64,000 nt of DNA from Bacteroidales bacterium UBA7258 (GCA_002472565.1 DKSK01000027.1:229781-293780); one strand, 5' to 3'. Shown: positions 17,591 through 28,527, counted from the first letter of the stretch. A program made the numbers and translations. The notes: generated by a model not told the origin, from the letters alone.

Positions 17591-18720
17591 GGAACGCCGC
17601 ACTAGTCATATCGCTGCTTCTGCTGCTTGTCCAGCCGGCGGGGGTCGGCAGGCGGAGGCCTCAGAGGACGCTCTGCAAGCCCTTCCCCATCCTGCACGCC
17701 CAAGACAAGGGCTTTTCTCTCTTTCTGCCCCGCCCTCCACGGACAGGCTTGGCGGCGGACACGATTGAAGTCGCACTGATAGGCGATGTAATGATGCACA
17801 CAAAGCAGCTGGACTATGACTATAGGACCTTTCTGGAGGGAATCCAGAACAGGCTCAAGGGAGCCGACCTCGCCATAGCCAACATGGAATTCACCCTCGC
17901 CGGAAAGCCTTACAGCGGCTATCCGGCCTTCTCCGCACCTGACGGCTACCCAGCCTATATCCGGGATTGCGGGGTCGACGTCTTCCTCACGGCGAACAAC
18001 CACATCCTAGACAAAGGCAAGGCCGGGGCCGAGAGGACGGAGAGAATCTATGAGAGCATGGAAGGGGTCAGATATACGGGGCTTTCCTCCGGTCCCGCCC
18101 GCCTAGAGTCGTCCTATCCGCTCTTTCTCAACGTCAGGGGAATCCGTCTCGCCCTCGTCAATTTCACTTACGGGACAAACGCCGCCATATCTTCGGAATG
18201 GCCGAAGGTCAACAGGATGGACCGGAATGAAATCAGCAAGGCCATAGCGAAGGCCAGGGCGAGGGGCGCCGATTTCGTCATCGCCCTACCGCACTGGGGG
18301 ACAGAGTACAAACTGAGGCATGACCAGAGCCAGGAAAATATGGCGCGGTGGCTCGCGGGCGAAGGGGTTGACGCCATTGTAGGCGCCCATCCGCACGTAG
18401 TGCAGGATTCTTCCGTCATCGACGGGGTTCCGGTCTATTATTCTCTGGGTAACGCGGTCTCGAACATGAGCGCGATAAACACCCGCCTCGAGCTTCTCGT
18501 CACTCTGAGATTCACCATAAATCCGGAAGGCGTCAAGGAGATGCTCGGGAGCGAGGCAGAATATCTTTGGTGCACCAGGCCCGGCACGCTTACGGATGGC
18601 TTCATGACCATAGCCGTGTCTGACTATGAAGGGAAACGGAGACTATGGAAGGACCCCTCCGACTACGACAATATGATTGCGACAAGAGACAGGGTAAGCT
18701 CTGCCGTTGGAATTGACTAA
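17587..18720 (+). CDS. CapA-family (poly-gamma-glutamate synthesis type) metallophosphatase-like protein
   Basis: 377 residues from a TTG that overlaps the DUF389 stop (TTGA); no ATG is available before the domain. A hydrophobic N-terminus (residues 4-18) suggests export. The CapA domain has 'IGDVMMHTKQ', 'NMEFTLAG', 'FLTANNHILDKG', 'LPHWGTEY' and 'VGAHPHVVQ', the metal-binding motifs of calcineurin-like CapA/PgsA proteins. These are linked to capsule or poly-gamma-glutamate anchoring, but no capBC genes are nearby, so the substrate is open. Confidence 0.85.
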   Translation: MRNAALVISLLLLLVQPAGVGRRRPQRTLCKPFPILHAQDKGFSLFLPRPPRTGLAADTIEVALIGDVMMHTKQLDYDYRTFLEGIQNRLKGADLAIANMEFTLAGKPYSGYPAFSAPDGYPAYIRDCGVDVFLTANNHILDKGKAGAERTERIYESMEGVRYTGLSSGPARLESSYPLFLNVRGIRLALVNFTYGTNAAISSEWPKVNRMDRNEISKAIAKARARGADFVIALPHWGTEYKLRHDQSQENMARWLAGEGVDAIVGAHPHVVQDSSVIDGVPVYYSLGNAVSNMSAINTRLELLVTLRFTINPEGVKEMLGSEAEYLWCTRPGTLTDGFMTIAVSDYEGKRRLWKDPSDYDNMIATRDRVSSAVGID

Positions 18721-18729
18721 ACATTCGTG

Positions 18730-19743
18730 ATGAAGAAAACCATAACATTGGAAACTTTCGACCCCATAGAGATTTACGGGGCCGGGAACAAAATTCTCGA
18801 GCGCTTCTGCACCTATTTTCCGAATCTGAAGGTGGTCGCGAGAGGCAACCGGCTCATGCTGGAAGGCGGAGAAAACGACATCGATGAGTTCGAAATCAGA
18901 TTCGCGGAATTGACCCAGGCAAGGAAACACAAGCTGAGCCTGACTCCCTACGATGTCGATGACATCTTCGACGGGGAGAAGGATGCCTCAAAGTTCAGGA
19001 TGAACGGGGACGCGATCATTGTCCATGGAACTGACGGGAAACCGATCAAGGCAAGGAACAAGACTCAGCAGGACATGGTGAAGGCCTATTTTGAGAATGA
19101 CCTTGTCTTCGCGGTAGGACCTGCCGGCACCGGAAAAACTTATGTGGCCATAGCGCTGGCCGTCCGCGCCCTCAAGAATCGGGAGATCAAGAGGATCATC
19201 CTGACCCGTCCCGCTGTGGAGGCCGGTGAAAGGCTCGGCTTCCTGCCGGGCGACCTAAAGGATAAACTTGACCCTTACCTGCAGCCGCTCTACGACGCTC
19301 TCGGGGACATGATTCCTTCGCGGAAGCTCCAGGAATTCATGGGGGACGGCACGATCCAGATTGCTCCTCTGGCCTATATGCGCGGACGCACCCTGGACAG
19401 GGCCTGCGTGATCCTGGACGAGGCCCAGAACACGACTATCGGCCAGCTGAAAATGTTCCTTACCAGAATGGGGCCTAACGCCAAGTTCATCGTGACGGGC
19501 GACGCCAGCCAGATCGACCTGCCTCACGGTACCGAATCAGGGCTTCTTCGCGGCATGGACCTTCTGCGCGACATCAAAGGCATCGCGGCGATCCGCTTCA
19601 CCAGCGATGACATTGTCCGCCACCCTCTGGTCACCAAGATCGTACGGGCCTTCGACAAGGCCGGAAGGACCCTGCCAGCCGCTTCGGACGGTTCTCCTAA
19701 GCCAGACTCCGTATCGGTAGGGCGGCCTGACAAACCGGAATAG
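18730..19743 (+). CDS. phoH: PhoH family ATPase
   Basis: 337 residues from the ATG at 18730 (a GTG one codon earlier is possible). The PhoH core has Walker A VGPAGTGKTYVA, 'RPAVEAGERLGFLPGDLKDK' and Walker B VILDEAQNTT, followed by 'TGDASQIDLP'. PhoH proteins are cytoplasmic ATPases linked to RNA metabolism. It follows CapA by 9 bases. Confidence 0.94.
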   Translation: MKKTITLETFDPIEIYGAGNKILERFCTYFPNLKVVARGNRLMLEGGENDIDEFEIRFAELTQARKHKLSLTPYDVDDIFDGEKDASKFRMNGDAIIVHGTDGKPIKARNKTQQDMVKAYFENDLVFAVGPAGTGKTYVAIALAVRALKNREIKRIILTRPAVEAGERLGFLPGDLKDKLDPYLQPLYDALGDMIPSRKLQEFMGDGTIQIAPLAYMRGRTLDRACVILDEAQNTTIGQLKMFLTRMGPNAKFIVTGDASQIDLPHGTESGLLRGMDLLRDIKGIAAIRFTSDDIVRHPLVTKIVRAFDKAGRTLPAASDGSPKPDSVSVGRPDKPE

Positions 19744-19767
19744 AATACTAATCATTTTTTAAATGAC

Positions 19768-20805
19768 ATGAACAGCTTGATTTTGACTTTACTTTCGATG
19801 CTCGGCGTACTTGGGTGCAAGGGCTACGCCGACCTCAACGTGGACGAATTCGAAAAGATGCTCTCGAAAGACAAGGCCGCCCAGCTCGTGGATGTCCGCA
19901 CGCCTGAAGAATATGCCGCAGGACACCTACCGGGAGCAATCAACATCAACTTTCAAGACGAAGCTTTCATAGAAAACGCCAAGGCCCTGCTCTCAAAGGA
20001 GCAGCCTGTGATGGTATATTGCCGGAGCGGGAAGCGAAGCGCCGCCGCTGCAGCAGTCCTGGATGGTAACTTTTTCAAAACCTACAATCTTCTCGGAGGC
20101 TTCCTCGCCTGGACCGGAGCCGGGAAGCCGGTATCGGCCTATGATGTGGAAGGCTTCAAGACCGCTTCCGGAGAACTTCTCACCGTCAGCCTCATTAAAC
20201 ACGGTTCACTGGCAATCCGTTACAAGGGTCTGTCCATACAGGTAGACCCGGTATCCGGCTACGGCAGACAGACAGACTATGCGAAGGAATTTCCAAAAGC
20301 AGACATAATTCTGGTCACCCATGAACATGGCGACCATTTTGACAAAGACGCCATAGCCTCCCTGAGAAAGGATGACACTCAGCTGTTTACGAATGCTCGC
20401 TGCGCGGAAATGCTTCTCTGGGGGAAAGCTCTTGCAAACGGTGAAAGCGCCTCTCTTCCGGGAGGGATTCTTCTGGATGCCGTTCCCGCCTACAACTACA
20501 CCGAGGGCCACCTTCAGTTCCACCCGAAAGGCAGGGACAACGGCTTCGTGCTCACTATCGACGGCTTCCGCATCTACATCGCCGGAGACACTGAAGACAT
20601 TCCGGAAATGGCCGGGCTGAAAGATATCGACCTTGCCTTCCTCCCTGTCAACCAGCCATATACCATGACCGTCGACCAGTGCGTGAAGGCCGCGAAGACC
20701 TTAGCGCCGAAGGTGCTGATTCCATATCATTTCGCTCAGACAGACCTCTCTTCCCTGCCGGGGCAGCTCCCCGGAATCGATGTAAGGCTACGCCAGATGC
20801 AATAG
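19768..20805 (+). CDS. Rhodanese domain fused to a metallo-beta-lactamase-fold hydrolase
   Basis: 345 residues. A short signal ends at a possible lipobox (VLGC, Cys17). Residues about 22-120 form a rhodanese domain with the persulfide-forming Cys85 in YCRSGKRS. Residues about 135-340 form a UPF0173/UlaG-like metallo-hydrolase with the metal motif THEHGDH (184-190), 'AGDTEDIPEM' and 'IPYHF'. Rhodaneses move sulfane sulfur; the hydrolase could act on a thiol ester or persulfide, but the order (rhodanese first) differs from persulfide dioxygenases. Export plus this pairing is unusual. Confidence 0.85.
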   Translation: MNSLILTLLSMLGVLGCKGYADLNVDEFEKMLSKDKAAQLVDVRTPEEYAAGHLPGAININFQDEAFIENAKALLSKEQPVMVYCRSGKRSAAAAAVLDGNFFKTYNLLGGFLAWTGAGKPVSAYDVEGFKTASGELLTVSLIKHGSLAIRYKGLSIQVDPVSGYGRQTDYAKEFPKADIILVTHEHGDHFDKDAIASLRKDDTQLFTNARCAEMLLWGKALANGESASLPGGILLDAVPAYNYTEGHLQFHPKGRDNGFVLTIDGFRIYIAGDTEDIPEMAGLKDIDLAFLPVNQPYTMTVDQCVKAAKTLAPKVLIPYHFAQTDLSSLPGQLPGIDVRLRQMQ

Positions 20806-20828
20806 GCCGGGGCAAGCATCTCATCACC

Positions 20829-21860
20829 ATGAAGACAAACTATATCATGAAAACAAACTATATCATTTCATGCCTGGCGGCATTCTGCACCGCCTTTTCC
20901 TCTGTCTGCGCCAGGCCTGTCACCGCACTGGCAGATGACAACAGTGATTCTCTCGTCGCAGTCGTCGCATATTTCGGCCAGAGAGACACCATGACATATT
21001 GGATCAATGAAGGCACTTGGAAAGTCAAGGACTCAGATACGGTCAAGACATCAGGGATTGCAACCAAAGTTATGCTCACGGTGACGGAGGCCTCGAAGAA
21101 AGGCTACGGGATGGAATACAAATTCCTTGATTTCCAATGCGACACCTTGGAGGACTCTGTGATCGGAGACTTTCAGAAGAGCCTCGTCAATAAACTATCC
21201 AAGGATATAATCGGAACGTCCGTCAGATTCAAAACCGACCGCTACGGGCACATCACCAAATACGAGAACCTGAAAGAAATAAAGGCACAGGCGAAGAAGC
21301 TCTTCGATTCAGCATACGGTGAATTGCAGAAACTCCCATTCATGGACAGTTTAAAAGCCGTAGGTATGGATCCTTCGGCACTTCTAAAGCATTCTGACCT
21401 CTCAGACCTTGTCGAAGGTTACACGGAAGAGCTTGAGACGATGTTTTGTTTCCATGGCAAAGCCTTCTCCGTCGGAGAATTTGAAAACCATAACGATGGA
21501 TCCAAGAAAGCCTACCCTAGCGATTCTCATCTGACTATAAGCCTTAATCCTGAGTCAGGAGCTTACTCGATAGAAACCGAAGATGTTACAGAGGTCCCGG
21601 CAGGGGATCTCAAACCATTGATAGCAGCCTTTGCCAATGCTTTTTCAGACGACATCCTGCCGGATGATTTCTCTGACGAATATGACAAGCAGGTGACAGG
21701 AAATCTCACCATTACCAATTATATACACTGGAAATATTTTGCCGACGGCTGGCCTTCAGAGGTGCTGTGGCAGACAGAGTCAATGCTGGCTGGCCAGGGT
21801 AAATTGAAACAGACCTACATATCCTGGGACACTCGCCACGCTGCTCAGCTGGAAGAATAG
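20829..21860 (+). CDS. Secreted protein of unknown function
   Basis: 343 residues from the first of two ATGs 18 bases apart; the first six codons (MKTNYI) are duplicated in tandem, so either could be used. A signal peptide ends near CARPVTALA. The mature part has regularly spaced beta-strand-like stretches ('VMLTVTEASKKGYGMEYKF', 'TSVRFKTDRYGHITKYENL') similar to lipid- or ligand-binding families of Bacteroidota, but I do not recognise a named domain. It lies 23 bases after the rhodanese fusion and is followed by a terminator hairpin. Confidence 0.75.
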   Translation: MKTNYIMKTNYIISCLAAFCTAFSSVCARPVTALADDNSDSLVAVVAYFGQRDTMTYWINEGTWKVKDSDTVKTSGIATKVMLTVTEASKKGYGMEYKFLDFQCDTLEDSVIGDFQKSLVNKLSKDIIGTSVRFKTDRYGHITKYENLKEIKAQAKKLFDSAYGELQKLPFMDSLKAVGMDPSALLKHSDLSDLVEGYTEELETMFCFHGKAFSVGEFENHNDGSKKAYPSDSHLTISLNPESGAYSIETEDVTEVPAGDLKPLIAAFANAFSDDILPDDFSDEYDKQVTGNLTITNYIHWKYFADGWPSEVLWQTESMLAGQGKLKQTYISWDTRHAAQLEE

Positions 21861-21874
21861 CTTCCGAAGAATAT

Positions 21875-21922
21875 AAAAAACGGGGCTGACCTCAAGTCGA
21901 ATCGACTTTCGGCCAGCCCCGT
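21875..21922 (-). terminator. Terminator between convergent genes (strong for the gyrA-TPR unit)
   Basis: GC-rich stem (ACGGGGCTG at 21880-21888 with CAGCCCCGT at 21914-21922, extended by a second inner stem around AAGTCGA/TCGACTT). On the minus strand it is followed by a T-run (A-run 21875-21880). It may also serve the plus-strand gene. Confidence 0.8.
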
Positions 21923-21972
21923 TTCATCTCCCCTTAAGCGGATATTTCCTCGCCGGGGACTTAGGGTAAAAT

Positions 21973-23268
21973 TTACTCTACCTTGCCTTCCTTGACAATC
22001 TTGTCGTACTTGTCATAGGCGGCCTGATTCTCGGCGCTGTCACTTCTGAAACGATAGTAGGCGTTCTTGAGATACTCGGCGATGCTGACCTTGACGCTGT
22101 CGTCCTTGGAGACGTTGAAGGCCTTCTCGAAAGGAGCGATGCAGTTCTTGAGAGCCTCTGAGAATTCGTTCACGATCTTCTCGTACTTGGCATCATCCAG
22201 CTCGTCCTGAGCCGCCTTCTGGAGATCAAGGGCGCGGTTGTAATACATGATACCCTCACCGATGTAGCCATAAGCATAGGTCGGATCGATCTCAGCACAC
22301 TTCTCGTAAGCCTTCACGGCATTGTCGTAATCCTTGAGCTGGGTGCGGATATTGCCCTCTACATAATAGAGAGAAGCATTGTTCGGCTCGTTCTTCTTCG
22401 CCTTGTCGAGAAGGGCGAAGAGCTCGTCCGGATCCTCATTGTGCTGGAGATAGTAGTTGATAAGACCGATGAGGATGCTCTGGCTCTCAGGGAACTTGGT
22501 GAAGCCCTCCTGGAGGAAGTTCTTGGCGTTGACCGTGTCAATCTCCGCAAGCTTGGCATAAACCTCTCCGCCTTCTCCGAAATAATTGTTTTCAAGGCAC
22601 TGCTTGAAGAGCTTCTGGGCCTTTACGCCATCCTTTACCTGCCATGCGGTGAAGGCCGCATTGTAGAGGGAGTTGGTGTCAAGCTGGGAAAGAGGCTTCT
22701 GGCCGAGAGCCTTTACGGCATTCTCAAAAGCCACGCTGGCGGTGGCAAAATCGCCGAACTGATAGGCGTTGAAAGCCTCCTGGTTGAACTTCTGGTTGAC
22801 AGCCTTGAGATTGGCATCGAGAGACTTGGCATCGCCGCCGAGTTCCTGAGCCTTGGCAAAAGCCTCAAGAGCCTTGTCAAGAGCGTCTTTTACGACTGGC
22901 TTCGTAACCTTGATGATGGAAAGCTGACCGTTCTGGGTGAAATAGAGCTCCTTGTCCTCATAGACTTCCTTGGTCATCTGCTGGCCGCCGATTTCAACGG
23001 TCTCGGTAGACTTAGGCTGCTCGCCCATGACGAGGGAAAGTTCCTGCTTGGAAGCACCCTGCCAAACCTTGGAGGCCGGAGCCTCATAAGCCTTGAGATA
23101 GGCTTCGCCAAGTTTAACCCAAGTAGCCGCCTTGGTGGCTTTCTTCGCATTCTGGGATGCGGAGATGGCTGCATCAAGAGCCTTCTGTGCATCTGCCGCC
23201 GCCTTAGACTGCGCGTTGCCGATCTGCACGGACGCCAAAAGCGCCAATAAGATAAAAATCTTTTTCAT
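21973..23268 (-). CDS. Tetratricopeptide repeat protein, exported
   Basis: 431 residues. A signal peptide ends at NAQ (about residue 20). The rest is helical with TPR-type motifs, clearest at 'AYQFGDFATASVAFENAV' and 'KDYDNAVKAYEKCAEIDP'. Such repeats bind partner proteins, here in the periplasm. It lies 18 bases after gyrA, a gene order common in Bacteroidales, and ends at a strong terminator. A specific partner is not known. Confidence 0.88.
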   Translation of the reverse strand: MKKIFILLALLASVQIGNAQSKAAADAQKALDAAISASQNAKKATKAATWVKLGEAYLKAYEAPASKVWQGASKQELSLVMGEQPKSTETVEIGGQQMTKEVYEDKELYFTQNGQLSIIKVTKPVVKDALDKALEAFAKAQELGGDAKSLDANLKAVNQKFNQEAFNAYQFGDFATASVAFENAVKALGQKPLSQLDTNSLYNAAFTAWQVKDGVKAQKLFKQCLENNYFGEGGEVYAKLAEIDTVNAKNFLQEGFTKFPESQSILIGLINYYLQHNEDPDELFALLDKAKKNEPNNASLYYVEGNIRTQLKDYDNAVKAYEKCAEIDPTYAYGYIGEGIMYYNRALDLQKAAQDELDDAKYEKIVNEFSEALKNCIAPFEKAFNVSKDDSVKVSIAEYLKNAYYRFRSDSAENQAAYDKYDKIVKEGKVE

Positions 23269-23286
23269 GCTTAAATAAATTGTGGT

Positions 23287-25842
23287 TTAATTGTTTTCTT
23301 CCGTGGCATCATCCGGCGTTTCTGCAGCCTCTCCATTATCAATCTCACTCTCCTCCTCCCTTTCTACAGAGGAAACAGAAGCGATAGAATCGCCGTCAGG
23401 TATGTTGATTAGTTTTACTCCCTGAGTATTTCTGCCTGCAACCTTGATGTCAGCGATATGCATTCTGATCAGTAGTCCTGAATGCTCGATGATCATAAGA
23501 TCCTCATTATCGGTGACATTCTTGATAGCAATAACCTTGCCTGTCTTATCGGTGATGTTCATCGTGATCACGCCCTTGCCTCCGCGGTTGACCTTCCTGT
23601 ACTCGTCGACAGGGGTGCGTTTCCCGTAGCCGTTCTCGCTCACGACAAGCACGGTATGATTATCCGGCGCATCACTAGGATCGTAGACGATGGCTCCGAC
23701 AACCTCATCGTCATCATCGATATTGATGCCTCTCACTCCGCTGGCTGTCCTGCCCATGGCTCTCGCGTCAGTCTCATCGAATCTTACACAGCGGCCGTTG
23801 CGTGCGGCGATAAGAAGCTCATCATTGCCGTTGGTAAGAAGCGCATCCACGAGTTCATCCCCTTCGCGCAGGGTCACGGCATTGACTCCCGCAGCCCTCA
23901 CGTTCGAATAGGCACGCAGAGAGGTCTTCTTGAGAAGTCCCCTCTTAGTTACGAGGACAATATAGTGATTGTCGAGGTACTCGTCATCGGTAAGACTCTG
24001 GACATTGAGATAGGCCTTGATCTTGTCATCAGGAATCTGAAGGACATTCTGGATGGCACGGCCCTTAGAGGAACGGGAGCCTTCCGGGATGTTGTAGACC
24101 TTGAGCCAAAAGCAACGTCCGCTTTCCGTAAAGAAGAGCATGGTCGAATGCATGTTGGCCACATAGAGATGGTCGATGAAATCGGTGTCCTTGGTGGCGC
24201 TTCCCTTCATTCCGCGGCCTCCCCTGTTCTGGGCCTTGTACTCGGAAAGAGGAGTCCTCTTGATATAGCCCTGGTGGGAAATCGTTATGACCTCGTCGTC
24301 ATTGGCATAGAAGTCCTCAGGATTGAACTCGCTCTCGTCCGGTACGATTTCCGTCCTGCGGGCGTCGGCATATTTAGCCTTTATCTCGGCGGTCTCCTTC
24401 TTGACTACTTCCAGCTGCTTCTCGTCGCTGGCGAGGATGGCCTCGCACTCGGCGATGAATTTCACGAGCTCGTCATACTCAGCCTGAAGCTTCTCCCTTT
24501 CGAGTCCGGTGAGCTGTCGGAGCCTCATCTCGACGATGGCCCTTGCCTGCTCCTCGTTGAAGTCGAAATTGACCACGAGAGCTCTCCTGGCCTCATCGGC
24601 ATTCTTGGAGGCCCTGATCGTAGCGATAACCTCATCTATGATGTCAATGGCCTTGAGGAGGCCCTGGAGAATGTTGGCCCTCTTCTGAGCCTTGGCCAAT
24701 TCGAACTGGGTCCTGCGCCTTACGACTCCATGACGGAAGTCCACGAAATTGGCGATGATGGACTTCAGATTCATGGTCTCAGGCCTTCCATTTACCAGCG
24801 CCACATTGTTGATGGCGAAGCTGGACTGGAGCGGACTGAGCTTGAAAAGCGTATTGAGGATGACATTGGAATTGTAACCCTGCTTTATCCTTATGATGGC
24901 CCTCACGCCCTCGCGCGAAGATTCATCATTGACATAGGTGATTCCCTCGATCTTCTTATCCTCGACGAGCTGGGCGATCTTCTCGATCATGTCGCGCTTG
25001 TTGACCATGTAAGGGATCTCGGTGACGACAATAGTCTCGCGGCCCTTGTCATCGACTTCAATCTCGGTCTTGGCGCGGACGACCACCCTGCCCTTTCCGG
25101 TCTCGTAGGCGTCCTTGATTCCCTGGATGCCCATGATGATGCCTCCGGTAGGGAAATCAGGGCCCTTGATATACTTCATAAGGCCTGCCGTGTCGATGTC
25201 CGGATTGTCAATGTAGGCGGTAATGGCGTCGCAGCACTCTCCCAGATTATGGGGAGCCATGTTCGTAGCCATGCCGACGGCGATTCCTGAAGATCCGTTT
25301 ACAAGAAGGATAGGAATCTTTGTCGGAAGTACAGACGGTTCCTGCTCGGAGTCATCGAAGTTATTCTGCATGTCCACGGTATCCTTGTCAAGATCCGTGA
25401 CCACTGCTTCCGAAATTTTCTCAAGCTTGGCCTCGGTATAACGCATGGCCGCGACCTGGTCGCCGTCCATGGAACCGAAGTTACCCTGTCCGAATATGAG
25501 AGGATAGCGCTGGTTCCATACCTGGGCAAGATGGACCATGGCGTCATAGACGCTGGAATCACCATGCGGATGGTACTTACCAAGAACCTCTCCTACGATT
25601 CTCGCGGACTTCTTCGTCTGTCCGCCATAGTTCAGTCCGAGGTTTGACATACCGAAGAGCACACGCCTCTGGACCGGCTTGAGGCCGTCCCTTGCGTCAG
25701 GCAGGGCTCGCGAAACGATTACCGACATCGAATAGTCGATGTAGGCAGTGCGCATCTCGGTATTGATATCCACGGGGGTTATCGCCCCCGGAGTATCGCC
25801 TTCCTCGATGAACTTGTTGTTATTTTCGTTTTCGTTATCCAT
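23287..25842 (-). CDS. gyrA: DNA gyrase subunit A
   Basis: 851 residues from MDNENENN; a Met seven codons upstream would add residues not seen in the family. The breakage-reunion domain has '[20 protein letters not shown]' and the catalytic Tyr in [11 protein letters not shown]-terminal blades have the GyrA box '[10 protein letters not shown]'. With GyrB it introduces negative supercoils using ATP. The quinolone region reads [12 protein letters not shown], with Ser and Asp at the positions equivalent to E. coli 83 and 87, so no classical resistance change. The N- and C-terminal tails are acidic. Confidence 0.97.
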   Translation of the reverse strand: MDNENENNNKFIEEGDTPGAITPVDINTEMRTAYIDYSMSVIVSRALPDARDGLKPVQRRVLFGMSNLGLNYGGQTKKSARIVGEVLGKYHPHGDSSVYDAMVHLAQVWNQRYPLIFGQGNFGSMDGDQVAAMRYTEAKLEKISEAVVTDLDKDTVDMQNNFDDSEQEPSVLPTKIPILLVNGSSGIAVGMATNMAPHNLGECCDAITAYIDNPDIDTAGLMKYIKGPDFPTGGIIMGIQGIKDAYETGKGRVVVRAKTEIEVDDKGRETIVVTEIPYMVNKRDMIEKIAQLVEDKKIEGITYVNDESSREGVRAIIRIKQGYNSNVILNTLFKLSPLQSSFAINNVALVNGRPETMNLKSIIANFVDFRHGVVRRRTQFELAKAQKRANILQGLLKAIDIIDEVIATIRASKNADEARRALVVNFDFNEEQARAIVEMRLRQLTGLEREKLQAEYDELVKFIAECEAILASDEKQLEVVKKETAEIKAKYADARRTEIVPDESEFNPEDFYANDDEVITISHQGYIKRTPLSEYKAQNRGGRGMKGSATKDTDFIDHLYVANMHSTMLFFTESGRCFWLKVYNIPEGSRSSKGRAIQNVLQIPDDKIKAYLNVQSLTDDEYLDNHYIVLVTKRGLLKKTSLRAYSNVRAAGVNAVTLREGDELVDALLTNGNDELLIAARNGRCVRFDETDARAMGRTASGVRGINIDDDDEVVGAIVYDPSDAPDNHTVLVVSENGYGKRTPVDEYRKVNRGGKGVITMNITDKTGKVIAIKNVTDNEDLMIIEHSGLLIRMHIADIKVAGRNTQGVKLINIPDGDSIASVSSVEREEESEIDNGEAAETPDDATEENN

Positions 25843-25917
25843 AATTATCAATTGAAAGGGCACAGCCGCCTTCTACGCGCAGAATTTCAAGCAAGACGGC
25901 AAAGCCTTATAATTGTG

Positions 25918-25925
25918 CAAATTTA
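25918..25925 (-). promoter_or_regulatory. -7 element of the gyrA-TPR unit
   Basis: TAAATTTG on the minus strand with a predicted leader of about 70 bases before gyrA. Confidence 0.6.
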
Positions 25926-26014
25926 GCAATTAATAACAGAAATCCCTACAAACTTTCGCCCTAAAATTTCCATCAAAAATGAGGACGCGGCTGGTGGAAA
26001 GGTAAAAGATTTGC

Positions 26015-26022
26015 TATATTTG
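26015..26022 (+). promoter_or_regulatory. -7 element of clpC
   Basis: TATATTTG on the plus strand, about 170 bases before the preferred clpC start, leaving a long leader. Confidence 0.55.
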
Positions 26023-26027
26023 GATGA

Positions 26028-26193
26028 CTGCCCGGATGGCAGATTTCCCGCTTTGGAACAAGGTTTGCCGTAGGAGACGGAGTCCACCGTTAAAGGAGGC
26101 ATCAGACATTCAGAACGGTCCGGGGACGCGGAAAGCCGTCAAGATGACAATCAGATGTCATTCAACACATTAACAAGAAAGGGAAGACGATAT
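26028..26193 (+). other. Long structured leader of clpC
   Basis: The leader can form several hairpins: CTGCC/GGCAG near its 5' end (26027-26042), CCGT/ACGG, ACCGTT/AACGGT, and ATGACA/TGTCAT (26143-26160) shortly before the coding region. No known riboswitch was recognised. Such a leader could act as a thermosensor or protein-binding site for a stress gene, which is inference only. Confidence 0.35.
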
Positions 26194-28527
26194 ATGCAGA
26201 TGAAAATCTCGGAAGAACTGAGCAAAATCATTGAATTTTCAAGGGACGAGGCTCTCAGGACCGGTTCATACGGAATCGGCCCTGACCATCTTTTCCTCGG
26301 AATAATACGCCACGGCGAGAATATGGCGTTCCAGGCCATTAGGGATCTCGGAGCCGACACTGACGCGCTTAAGAAATTCATAGACGAAAGGGTCAACACC
26401 AACGAGCAGATCCCCTACAGCGAAATCGACAAGATAACTTATTCCAGAGGCGCCCAGAGCGTCCTGACCCTCACCATCATGGAAGCCCAGAGAGCCAAGG
26501 CCGAAGAAGCCTCTTCGCAGCACCTCCTTCTCGCCCTTTGCAGAAGCACGGGGAGCTATGGACAGGCCTATCTGAGGAGCATCGGCATTGATTACGGCCG
26601 TCTCCTTGCCTACATGGAGAAGAATGGTTACCTGACAAAACGTCAGAACATACAGACCGATGATGACGGAGACGACCTCGGAGATATAGCCGATGAGATG
26701 GGGCAGGGACGGGGCGACGGAGTAAGCGAGTTCGGTTTCGACCTCACCCAGGCAGCCCGGGAAGGGAAGCTCGACCCTGTCGTTGGCAGGGACAGCGAGA
26801 TAGACCGCGTCATAGAAATTCTCGGCCGGCGCAAGAAGAACAACCCTATGCTGATCGGCGAACCGGGTGTGGGCAAATCAGCCATCGTGGAGGGTATAGC
26901 CCAGAGGATAGCCGACGGGACAATAGCTCCGGCCCTTGCCGACAAGCGCGTGATCTCGCTGGATATCGGCTCGGTAGTAGCCGGAACGAAATACCGCGGA
27001 GAGTTCGAGAAAAGGCTTAAGGGCATCATCAATGCCGCCAAGAACGACCCTAATCTTATCCTCTTCATAGACGAGTTCCACACCATCGTCGGGGCAGGCG
27101 GCGCTCAGGGCAGCCTGGATGCGGCAAATATGCTCAAACCGGCTCTCGCGAGGGGCGAAATTCAATGCATCGGAGCCACGACGATGGATGAGTTCACCAA
27201 GATTGTCGAAAAGGACGGAGCCCTGGACAGGCGCTTCCAGAAAATCGTCGTCTCGGCCACCAACGTGCCTCAGACCATAGAAATACTCAAAAAGATCCAG
27301 AAGAACTACGAAAACTTCCACAATGTCGCCTACACTCCTGAGGCGGTGGAAGCGAGCGTAAGGCTCACGGACAGGTATATCACGGACAGGTTCCTGCCGG
27401 ACAAGGCCATCGACGCCATGGACGAGGCCGGTTCCATGGTGAAAATCAAGTCCTCCGGAAGCAAGAAGCCTGCGGTCGTGACCGAGGAAGACATCGCGTC
27501 CGTTGTCTCCAAGACCACCGGAATCCCGGTCAACAAGGTCGCCGAATCCGAAGGAAACCGCCTGCTCAAAATGCGGGATCGCCTCAAGAACAGAATCATA
27601 GGCCAGGATGACGCTATCGACACCGTGGTCAAGGCAATCCAGCGCAACAGAGCCGGTCTCAAAGATCCTAACCGACCTATCGGCTCCTTCCTCTTCTTCG
27701 GCCCGACTGGAGTCGGGAAGACCCAGCTGGCCAAATGCCTGGCGGAATATCTCTTCGACAGCGAAGACAACATGGTCAGGATAGATATGAGCGAATATAT
27801 GGAGAAATTCAGCGTCTCCAGGCTCATCGGAGCGCCTCCGGGATACGTGGGCTATGAAGAGGGAGGCCAGCTCAGCGAGCAGGTCCGCCGTAAACCATAC
27901 TCCGTAGTCCTCCTGGACGAAATCGAGAAGGCTCACCCGGACATTTTCAACCTTCTGCTCCAGGTTATGGATGACGGCAGGCTCACCGACAGTGAAGGCC
28001 GTCAGGTGGACTTCAAGAACACAATAATAATCATGACTTCGAACATCGGAAGCCGCGAGCTCCAGCAATACGGCATCGGCTTCGCGACTGCGCCTCGGAA
28101 TCTCCAGCAGGACAGGCAGTCCATCCTGGATAAGGCGGTGAAGAAGGCTTTTCCTCCGGAGTTCCTCAACAGGGTCGACGAGAAGGTCTACTTCAACTCG
28201 CTGACCAAGGAAAACATCGAAGACATCATTGAAATAGAGATACGAGACCTCAGAAAGAGGGCTCTGGAAGCAGGCTACAAGCTGAACATCACCCCTACGG
28301 CAAAGAAATTCATCGCCACTCAGGGCTATGATCCGGCCTATGGCGCCAGGCCTCTGAAGAGGGCCGTGATGAAATACATTGAAGATCCGGTGTCAGAGTT
28401 CATCATCTCCGACAGAGTCCTGAGAAAGTCAAAGACTTCCGCCGCTCCTGTGACGCTGAAAGTCGCCCTGAATGCCGACAAAGACGACACGACTGTCAGC
28501 TACACTCCTCAGGAGGCAAAGGTCTGA
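26194..28527 (+). CDS. clpC: ATP-dependent Clp protease ATP-binding subunit ClpC
   Basis: 777 residues from MQMKISEEL; an ATG at 26155 lies inside a hairpin and would add 13 unlike residues. Order: Clp N repeats (about 1-145), first AAA domain with Walker [10 protein letters not shown] and Walker [11 protein letters not shown], a middle region, second AAA domain with GPTGVGKTQ and [10 protein letters not shown], then the C-terminal D2-small domain. The AAA+ unfoldase feeds proteins to ClpP. The middle region between the AAA domains is short, with little of the coiled coil usual in ClpC/ClpB, so it is nearer to ClpA-like forms; the name ClpC follows Bacteroidota usage. Confidence 0.9.
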   Translation: MQMKISEELSKIIEFSRDEALRTGSYGIGPDHLFLGIIRHGENMAFQAIRDLGADTDALKKFIDERVNTNEQIPYSEIDKITYSRGAQSVLTLTIMEAQRAKAEEASSQHLLLALCRSTGSYGQAYLRSIGIDYGRLLAYMEKNGYLTKRQNIQTDDDGDDLGDIADEMGQGRGDGVSEFGFDLTQAAREGKLDPVVGRDSEIDRVIEILGRRKKNNPMLIGEPGVGKSAIVEGIAQRIADGTIAPALADKRVISLDIGSVVAGTKYRGEFEKRLKGIINAAKNDPNLILFIDEFHTIVGAGGAQGSLDAANMLKPALARGEIQCIGATTMDEFTKIVEKDGALDRRFQKIVVSATNVPQTIEILKKIQKNYENFHNVAYTPEAVEASVRLTDRYITDRFLPDKAIDAMDEAGSMVKIKSSGSKKPAVVTEEDIASVVSKTTGIPVNKVAESEGNRLLKMRDRLKNRIIGQDDAIDTVVKAIQRNRAGLKDPNRPIGSFLFFGPTGVGKTQLAKCLAEYLFDSEDNMVRIDMSEYMEKFSVSRLIGAPPGYVGYEEGGQLSEQVRRKPYSVVLLDEIEKAHPDIFNLLLQVMDDGRLTDSEGRQVDFKNTIIIMTSNIGSRELQQYGIGFATAPRNLQQDRQSILDKAVKKAFPPEFLNRVDEKVYFNSLTKENIEDIIEIEIRDLRKRALEAGYKLNITPTAKKFIATQGYDPAYGARPLKRAVMKYIEDPVSEFIISDRVLRKSKTSAAPVTLKVALNADKDDTTVSYTPQEAKV

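Noticed and set aside
23482..25290. 602-codon open frame opposite gyrA
   Set aside because: Antisense shadow of a conserved housekeeping gene, no domain pattern, no promoter.
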